Part shown: piece after piece, positions 57,601 through 64,000 of the stretch | How the letters are laid out: the number at the start of each line of letters is the position of its first letter | Numbering within the stretch: the first letter of the stretch is position 1 | Source: Vermamoeba vermiformis | Lineage: Eukaryota > Tubulinea > Echinamoebida | Assembly (NCBI GenBank): GCA_045837725.1 | Contig: JBEWZL010000209.1 | Location: forward strand, 585,274-649,273 | Direction of reading: 5' to 3' | Length of the DNA: 64,000 nt | Notes under the pieces: generated by a model | What the model saw: only the letters and a program-made list of their open reading frames with translations | What the model was told of the DNA's origin: nothing | The model's database searches: none | Position numbers and translations under genes: made by a program

Positions 57601-59845
57601 TTCATGCAACCAACGTAGCCAGGTTGATAATGTGATTCTGTTTGGATTAGTTTCAGTTGGGGAGCTGAAAAACTTGCTAACAAAGAGCATTACAATTCAT
57701 CATTTTGGAGATGACTGGAGCAGAGAGTTAGCTAATGTTCCCAAATCTGGCTTCGACTATGGCTTCTATGACTCACTCTGGATGGCTCATCACAAGCTTA
57801 AAGTGGAGTGGCGCCAAAAGGCAATGCAGAAAGATGTTAAGGATGTTCCCACTGAGCCCCAGTTATTTTGGGGTACATTAGATGAATGTGGGGAGCTTTT
57901 GCGAATCCAAAATGAGTACCGGTAAGATAATTGTTGTTGAAATAACTTGCTGCATGTGTAACTTGTTTATTTAGGATCAAACCGCAATTCCCTGAAAAAT
58001 TCAGTATTATCTCGGGGTCTGATTGTTATTGGATGTCAGAAAAGCAAGTAAGGTTTTCACAATCAAATGCGCTGAAACATGCCGTTGGATTGGCAACAGG
58101 TATTTAAAAGAAAAGAAAGGGCTTTCTTCAATGTTTCTCACCAATTTATTTACAGCAAGATTACAAACCAAGTTCGATCCGCGTTACTATAGAATTCGAA
58201 CAAGCAATGCATATCAGTTTTGGCATCCCTTCCCTGACTGCATTGATGTTGAAACCAATACTTTGTTTGAGATGTATGGTGAAAACTGCGCTGGAGTTCG
58301 TTGCATTGCACCTTATTTCTACAGTGATTGGCAGATCCCTTACTCAGTAAGCTTGCTTACATGCAACACAGTGTATTCTAATCACTTGCATAGCTGTGCA
58401 CTCGGTTTTTTTACCTGAAAAGCAATTTTTCTGGCTCTATCTATTGGGTTTTATGTCCTGTGTTCACGTTGGAGGAAGGATTTCATGACTTGCCAACGTG
58501 TAAGGTTTTTGTGCACTTTTTGATTGATGCTAACCTTTTGCTAGGGGATATAAAAGAGGAACCAGACAAGTCATTGACATTTATCCGTCAAGATCCGGGT
58601 CAGACCCTCTTAATTCCGTTCAACTATGCCTATCGGTACTGGGTTTTGCCTGATTACAATTTGGATACTCAAATTGAAATGGAATTGCATCCTCGCACTG
58701 CAACATTGTTGGAGTATTTCCATGCTGAATGGTACTGGGGCTACTCTTCTTGGGTGGGAACCAAGTTAAGTTATCAAGATTCGTTGTTGTTCCTTCTAAA
58801 GGGATCAGCAATTGATTTTGAAGGTGATGTGGTTTCTGAGAACATTAGAACGAGTCTCCTGCCAAAGCTGATCAAGTTTGCCCTGCGAAACCCTCCTAAA
58901 GAGTTTGGAGACTTTGTTCATCAAACTGAATGCACTCGGTGTCACCGTTTAATCTCTTTGGCCTTGTTCGGAACATCGCTCAAGACAATTCATTGTTTCA
59001 TGTGCGCTTTCATTGATCAAAGTGAAGACCACGAAGGTGCTGAAAATACTGCATATGCCATGAGTGTTCTACATGGAGTCCATCCACTGCATGTTATCTT
59101 GGGAATAATACGGTATTTGTTTTTTCAATCTAGTTAACTTTTCTAATTGTTTATTAAATACAGAGCTATTGCAAGACTTATTGAAGCTCTTCCCGACTGG
59201 AATGATGAAGAAGCAAATGCAGCTTTGAAAAAACGGCGGCAAGCTATCGAAGATATTTTGAGAAGCAATGAAGGTGATAGGCAGAATGAAGAGCGCAAGC
59301 CAATTGAGCCAAAAATTCCAAAACTGCCTTTCATTGAGCACATTCCAGGCACCAGATACAACTTGTTCATGATCCAATTTCCAGGCAACACAACAGTTGT
59401 GCCAGCTTGCGACGATGTTCCGCTTATATTTTCTGAGGTACTTCCTGAGCCAGTGCCTCAAACGGCAAAACAGAGCAACACCAACAAAACCACTGCATCC
59501 AAGCAGAATGTTGATCCAAAGTTGACAGAGAAGGATTCTGGTGGTCAATCTTCTAATGCAGATTCAGATGGTCAATCTTCTGATGCGGATTCAGATGAGA
59601 AATCAAGCAAAGGGACTCCAAAAACCAAACAGAAACAAACAAAATCCCCTGCAAAAAAGAATGTTGTTGTTTCAGTTGAGTCAGATTCGGAGGAGACTGA
59701 TGGAGGCAAAGAAGCAGAAAAGTCTCCTCAAAAGGGCTCTGGTAAGAAGACGCCAGAAAAAGGCAAAAAGAGAAAAAATCAGGAATCGGCAGAAGAAGGA
59801 GAGCCAAAATCAAAGAAAAGAAGGACGGATCAGCCTGCCAAGTAA
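54627..59845 (+). CDS. G1_B: large unrecognised protein with Cys pairs
   Basis: Exon 1 (54627-54689) is MEDVVKAREIVQQNLPELPS plus Glu. The first intron is unusually long (54690-55463, 774 bases against a usual 50) and holds the palindrome/B-box array. Later exons include CANPGCAQTECY, then LLPHLNVSFCKQQLQ, VKRLMLICVPWYSSQGTPTV, RHKETKEYGYAVCIG, FWHPFPDCIDVETNTLFEMY, QTECTRCHRLISLALF and IHCFMCAFIDQSE. Several C-x2-4-C pairs could bind zinc. The last 130 residues are disordered, acidic then Lys-rich (PEKGKKRKNQESAEEGEPKS). Around 1100-1200 residues in total. No recognised catalytic site. The basic tail suggests a nuclear protein. Confidence 0.72.
54933..55284. repeat. Palindrome plus tRNA-T-arm-like repeat array inside G1_B intron 1
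   Basis: Palindromes related to TTTATGGCCGGCCATAAA lie at 54933, 55029, 55112, 55188 and 55269. Each gap of about 80 bases holds GCAGGTTCGAATCC or GCAGGTTTGAATCC, then (G/A)GGTG(C/G)GGGCA and a T-rich run. GGTTCGAATCC matches the RNA polymerase III B box, and the downstream GGGTGCGGGCA resembles the 3' end of a tRNA. No full tRNA (no matching D arm) can be drawn. It looks like a tRNA-derived SINE tail turned into a tandem array. Confidence 0.85.
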
Positions 59846-59910
59846 TTTTGCGTAAATAAATTGGGCTGATTATATTAAAAAGATTGCAGTGTATCAAGTA
59901 CAAAGAAAAG

Positions 59911-60177
59911 TTTATGGCTGGCCATAAAGAAAAATAAAAGTTTTGCAGCCACCAGGATTCGAACCTGCTCCTTGATATTAGCCAGATTTTATGGCCGGCC
60001 ATAAAATTTTTACCAGGACAAAGTCTAAAAATGCCTCAAAGGCGCAGGTTCGAATCCGGGTGCGGGCAAAATTTTTTATTTTCTTTACGGCCGGCCATAA
60101 AATTTCTACTGCACTGGAGCAGGTTCGAATCCGGGTGCGGGCAATTATTTTTCTTTTTCTTTATGGCTGGCCATAAA
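59911..60177. repeat. Palindrome plus tRNA-T-arm-like repeat array downstream of G1_B
   Basis: Palindromes at 59911, 59988, 60084 and 60160 with the same B-box-like cores between them (GCAGGTTCGAATCCGGGTGC). The first gap carries the core in reverse (GGATTCGAACCTGCTCC), so at least one unit is inverted. With the arrays at 52.97 and 54.93-55.28 kb, these bracket Z_B and G1_B. Confidence 0.85.
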
Positions 60178-60396
60178 CATTTGCTACTAGCTATGAGCTT
60201 CATATGCAATTGTTGTAAGCCTAATAGATAGTTTCTGACTGTTATTTGTTACTGTTTGTACGTGGTGAGTTTTGACCGTCAAAACAGTTTGCCGACCAAA
60301 TTTTGCACGTGAATGCACACCCCTTATTGTGAATCTTTGTTTACTGTATTGTCAACTAAGAAATACAACTATTTTAAATTAAAACAAACCTTGGAA

Positions 60397-62493
60397 ATGG
60401 ACAGCAACCCCATTGGCAGTGCTTCTGAGCGCTTATCCGACGAAGAAATGGATATTGAAGAGGTATGTAGTAATTTTAGCAGTTTTTTTGATAATGATTG
60501 TGTGCCTGAATTAGAGCAAATTTTCTACTGCAACTTAAGCACTCAAATTGTCTTCGAAGCTGCATTTATTTTTTTTTTGTACTCGCATCTGAAAACTAAG
60601 CTAAAGCATTGGACTTCCAATTACATATTATCCCTTTATAAAGCAATTTACAAGAGCAGCAAATTTGATATTCTATTGCAATTGGATATGATGAAAGTAA
60701 CCGCACCTACAAGCATGAAGGAGGTGCTAAAATCAAAGTCAAACTGGTCGAACCACTTCTTAATCTTTTTTGCTTGCTTATGTTATAGTAAATCCAAAGA
60801 GAAAAATCTTTGGGAAACAGCTAACCCTATTTTCCTAAAATTCTTGAAGAAAAATTGCAACACTTTGTACCCAATGTACAAAGGCATAAAGAGTGAGGTA
60901 GATATCTTGTCATCAATTATTGCAATTGTTCATCCTGTGATAAAGTCCGTGCCTGTTGCAGAAGAAATTGTTTCAGGAAAGAGAAAGAGAGATGATAGTG
61001 AAAATGAAGAAGAACCGTCAAAAAAACAAAAGACTGATGGAGAAAATGACTCACAGCGTACTAGGAGGAATGTAGGCAAAAAAGTGCCTAAAGATATTCA
61101 AGAGACTCTGCGCAGTTATAGCGAGCGATGGAAATCTGATCAGATCCCTAATGAGGAATCCAGCAAAATGAGTGAGGAAGAGGCAGGTGAGTATCTGAGT
61201 GAGGTTGAGGAGGGAGATGAATTGGAAAGTGAGGAAGAGCAGGAGAACCAGGATCATGATTCAGAAATGGGAGGTGACAACAGCCACCTGACTGCAAGGT
61301 TAAGCAGAGCACTAGATGAGCAGCAATTTGAGAACAGTGTGAAAAAACGAAAGAAGGTACAGTCTTCCCCAAGAGGAGATCTTCAACAATTAAATAAGTT
61401 AAAGAATACTTTGAGCAACCTCAACCCAACAATTGTCAATGCCGGTGAGTATTTGGAAGCTAAACAAGCAACAGAGATGGCAGTTGATTTAATTAGACAG
61501 TTCTCACTGTTTGGAGTTTACTTCTCCGTCAAAAAAGAAAAAGGACATATGCGAGTTACATCTGTAGGTAACATTTACACTGATGAGGAAATATCCCTTA
61601 AAGATGAAGAGAAAGCACAAATCAAGCTGATTAGGCAAACAAAAAAACCATATTCTTCATTGCTTGAAAAAGAAACCCGTAATTCTGAATCCAAGTTACT
61701 TTTTGATCTTACGCAAAAGCAGTACCAAATTCTTTCAACAGCTACTTTTGCCAAAGGAATGTTCAGGTATGTAATGAGAGGAGGAAAGAAGGTAGAAATG
61801 TCAGAAGAGTTTGCAAAATGTGCTTTGCATGTACCTGATGTTGTTCTTGCTTATTTTGAGTCCAAAGAAAAGCGGGCAGAAGTTTTTAAAGATTTGGACC
61901 AAAAGAATAAGATTAATGACAAGTTAAAGTCTATTCTTACAATTTGTGAAACATTTGTGGACCACGAGACTGAAATTATTGCTGCAAAAAAGTTAAGAAT
62001 GTTTGCAATTGGTTGGTTGATGTCAGCAAAGAGTGACAAGCTAACCAAGGAGTTAGTAAACAAAGAGACACAGCGATTGCAAACAGAGAATGAAGGTAAA
62101 AATGAATTTGAAAAGCTGACAGCAAATCAAATTAGCAAGCTAGCAAGAGACAAGGCAGCATCAGAAGTGAATGAAAAACTCGCTCAGTACCTAAAGGACA
62201 CTGTTGCCAATTTGCAGTTTAAACGGTCTCTTGCATGCTCTGACCCGTCAACACTTTTGGAGATAAAGCATGTTGAAACAGATGCTAAACAAGCTTTTCG
62301 ACGGTGGAAGTCAGACTTAACCAAATTCTTCCAATTGTGCTCGTTAAAACCAGTTTTATTATTCTCCTCTTTATCATATTATTTTCTTGTTCGATCTTTT
62401 GTTTCTCCAAAGGCAGTAGATGGTCTATTTAGAGTAATGCAAGAAGAAAATTTTGAGCCCAGGTTCTGGTATCAACCAGAGCAATACATCTAG
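60397..62493 (+). CDS. X_B: paralogue of X_A, single exon
   Basis: About 698 residues without any necessary intron. ATG 60397 (MDSNPIGSASERLSDEEMDI) is preferred over the upstream in-frame ATG at 60313, because the extra residues look untranslated and the acidic start resembles X_A. Parts: helical N-domain (VFEAAFIFFLYSHLKTKLKH), KRKRDDSENEEEPSKKQKTD bipartite nuclear-signal-like stretch, acidic linker, helical C-domain (AVDLIRQFSLFGVYFSVKKE; CETFVDHETEIIAAKKLRMF) and the conserved end AFRRWKSDLTKFFQLCSLKP then VLLFSSLSYYFLVRSF. The end aligns clearly with X_A; the rest is diverged. Possible GTATGT near 60463 leaves room for an intron. Function unknown. Confidence 0.8.
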   Translation: MDSNPIGSASERLSDEEMDIEEVCSNFSSFFDNDCVPELEQIFYCNLSTQIVFEAAFIFFLYSHLKTKLKHWTSNYILSLYKAIYKSSKFDILLQLDMMKVTAPTSMKEVLKSKSNWSNHFLIFFACLCYSKSKEKNLWETANPIFLKFLKKNCNTLYPMYKGIKSEVDILSSIIAIVHPVIKSVPVAEEIVSGKRKRDDSENEEEPSKKQKTDGENDSQRTRRNVGKKVPKDIQETLRSYSERWKSDQIPNEESSKMSEEEAGEYLSEVEEGDELESEEEQENQDHDSEMGGDNSHLTARLSRALDEQQFENSVKKRKKVQSSPRGDLQQLNKLKNTLSNLNPTIVNAGEYLEAKQATEMAVDLIRQFSLFGVYFSVKKEKGHMRVTSVGNIYTDEEISLKDEEKAQIKLIRQTKKPYSSLLEKETRNSESKLLFDLTQKQYQILSTATFAKGMFRYVMRGGKKVEMSEEFAKCALHVPDVVLAYFESKEKRAEVFKDLDQKNKINDKLKSILTICETFVDHETEIIAAKKLRMFAIGWLMSAKSDKLTKELVNKETQRLQTENEGKNEFEKLTANQISKLARDKAASEVNEKLAQYLKDTVANLQFKRSLACSDPSTLLEIKHVETDAKQAFRRWKSDLTKFFQLCSLKPVLLFSSLSYYFLVRSFVSPKAVDGLFRVMQEENFEPRFWYQPEQYI

Positions 62494-62551
62494 AGTAATT
62501 TTCTAATTTATTTGAAAGATTATAACATCTAACTATTATCAACAGAAATCC

Positions 62552-64000
62552 TTGGTGGAGCGGATAATATGCCACAGACTGGCCAAATTACAGCTAACTC
62601 CCACTTCTGCCCATAATCGTGCAGTTGAGGAGCGTCAGCAATGTGACAGGATGAAGAATTTCATCAACAAGGAAATCAGCATTGACACAAACCCAGCTTC
62701 AGAGGATTCGCCAAAGCAAACTCAACAAGACAACGGTAACAGCCTCCTAAACTAATCATAATTGATGTTCTAACATCTTTAATAGCAACCTCAAGTGATT
62801 CAGACGAGGAATGTGGCTCATTTGATTTATTTTCATCAATAGACGATTCAAGTGTGGCCTCTTTGAAGCTGTTTTCATCAGCAGAAGATGATTTTGAAGA
62901 TTCAGTAAGCACCATCAGATATATTTTGTAGTTTGAATTAATCATTTGCAAAGGAAAATCTGGAGAAATCATGCTGGTTTGATTTAACAGAGTTGGAAGT
63001 TAATGAAGCAAATCTGCTTCGTGCAATTTCTAGAATAACAACGTAAGATTCGTTGTAGATTTACAAAACTAATTTTTTTTTAGACAAAACAAGCTGATAA
63101 AATCTGTCTATAACCAAGACAAGGGAGAACATGTTTTAGTGAAGGTAATTAAGGGCTTTGTCAATAGCTTATTGACTTTGGTTACAGACTTCGAAGGATT
63201 TGCAGCACATTCATGAAAATCTAGAATGGATGTCTAGCTGCAATACCATGCACTCATATGAGCACGATCCATTCAGAAAGCTTGATTACCAAATGGATTT
63301 GGATGCAACTGTAATTACCAGCTCAAAACTGAACTTTGTGAAAAGCCCAATGCAAATGACAGTGTATCCACGAGCTAGTGATGCAATGGCAAAATCCAAA
63401 CTGATTATCAATGGCTCTGCATTGCATAAGAAGTTAAATGCTTATTTGGGGTAATGTTGATTATGAGTAAGGAAAATTATTAATTTTTTTGAATAATGAA
63501 GGGTAGGAGTATACTAGAAGAAATAATAATCTAATGCTTTAACTAGAGTTGAGGTTCTCTTTGTAATGCAAGTGTTTGGTGACAAAATGGAGGTTAAGTC
63601 ATCTTCCGAAGTGCATGCCTATCTGACAGAGATTGAGCGCCACTTCATGCTGCCAAATCAGAACAATGATACCAAACACCAATTTTTTCAGGATATTGCA
63701 GCAGATATTGGGTAAGCCACTCTGATAATTTGCTCTTCAGCTCTAAACAGATGCTAGGGTACATAGAAAGAAGGGAGCAAAAACAGAGTACTTAACAACC
63801 TGGAACCCATTGGTTTTGGACATTTTTCTCAATTCAGAAGCATCACCATTAAAGTCCTTGATGGGTACTGGTTCTACAAGAGCAGGGCGTGTTTCATCAT
63901 ACCCCCAGCTTGGGAGTGCATTGATCAAAAGTGCAATGGCTCGTTATGCAAACAGAAAAAACAATCTGTTTGAAGTGAAACTTTATTCTAGAGCCAGTCA
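62552..64000 (+). CDS. Y_B: paralogue of Y_A, runs off the window
   Basis: Exons in frame: MVERIICHRLAKLQLTPTSA or, if a conventional ATG is needed, MKNFINKEISIDTNPASEDS (62652); then SSDSDEECGSFDLFSSIDDS; WFDLTELEVNEANLLRAISR; LQHIHENLEWMSSCNTMHSY; VLFVMQVFGDKMEVKSSSEV; and SYPQLGSALIKSAMARYANR. The FVMQVFGDK segment and the KNNLFEVKLYSRAS segment match FVVQYFGQK and QYSLLHKIKVYDKSS of Y_A in the same order. The acidic Ser-rich N-terminus is also shared in character. The gene starts about 60-160 bases after the X_B stop, like X_A/Y_A. The 3' end is outside the window. Confidence 0.7.

Noticed and set aside
57280-58418. Alternative exon ends in G1_B near 58050 and 58350
   Set aside because: An early donor at 58053 breaks the frame of the WHPFPDC exon, whereas the donor near 58100 keeps it; the acceptor after 58350 remains ambiguous, so no separate gene was called.
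55064-60150. Functional tRNA genes at the GGTTCGAATCC sites
   Set aside because: Only the T-arm/B-box part is present; no D arm, anticodon arm or closing acceptor stem could be drawn.
42862-64000. LTR retroelement, LINE, Polinton or classic DNA transposon
   Set aside because: No reverse transcriptase, integrase, DNA polymerase, capsid, protease or transposase motif and no long terminal repeats were seen.

Overview
This window is nuclear DNA of a single-celled eukaryote. Genes are packed closely on both strands. Nearly all are cut by very short spliceosomal introns of about 45-60 bases, with GTAAGT-like donors, CTAAY/TACTAAC-like branch sites and YAG acceptors. A class III glutamine synthetase, a one-chain mitochondrial carbamoyl-phosphate synthase, a UT-family urea transporter, a Crinkler-like P-loop protein and a TET/JBP-like oxygenase point to a protist (amoebozoan, rhizarian or stramenopile-like). 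The sequence alone does not settle the lineage.

Left part (1-15.4 kb): the end of a large helical-repeat protein, NF-YB, a membrane-anchored polysaccharide pyruvyl transferase homologue, a MYCBP (AMY-1) homologue, a C2-C2-LCAT lipid acyltransferase/phospholipase, an unrecognised small protein and a macrodomain protein with a mitochondrial-looking leader. At 15.7-18 kb a Crinkler-like NTPase gene lies between the real last exon of the macrodomain gene and a second, slightly diverged copy of that exon.

Middle part (18.3-34.1 kb): a striking run of nitrogen genes. In order these are the urea transporter (+), mitochondrial isocitrate dehydrogenase (-), mitochondrial carbamoyl-phosphate synthase (-), glutamine synthetase III (+), argininosuccinate lyase (-) and aspartate carbamoyltransferase (+). 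Two head-to-head pairs (CPS/GSIII and ASL/ATC) share intergenic regions of about 270-280 bases. Together the genes cover urea entry, 2-oxoglutarate/NAD(P)H supply, glutamine and carbamoyl phosphate synthesis, and the branch to arginine/urea or pyrimidines.

At 35-38 kb there is a head-to-head pair of secreted beta-propeller-like glycoproteins. From 39 to 42.8 kb the DNA is mostly unusual repeats: a 67-bp periodic array between two identical hairpins, an exact 41-bp hairpin array, and a 127-bp duplication. A 5'-incomplete 2OG-Fe(II) oxygenase is embedded in this stretch.

Right part (42.8-64 kb): two diverged copies of an unrecognised gene pair, here called X and Y. Copy A is X_A 45.4-47.8 and Y_A 48-52.3 kb; copy B is X_B 60.4-62.5 and Y_B 62.5 kb to the window end. 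Copy A is preceded by an LRR-like gene. Copy B is preceded by a divergent pair, Z_B (-) and G1_B (+). That pair is bracketed, and invaded in an intron, by repeats that combine an 18-bp palindrome with a tRNA T-arm/B-box-like core. This repeated X-Y module is the best candidate in the window for an undescribed system. I recognise no polymerase, integrase, transposase, capsid or protease in it.
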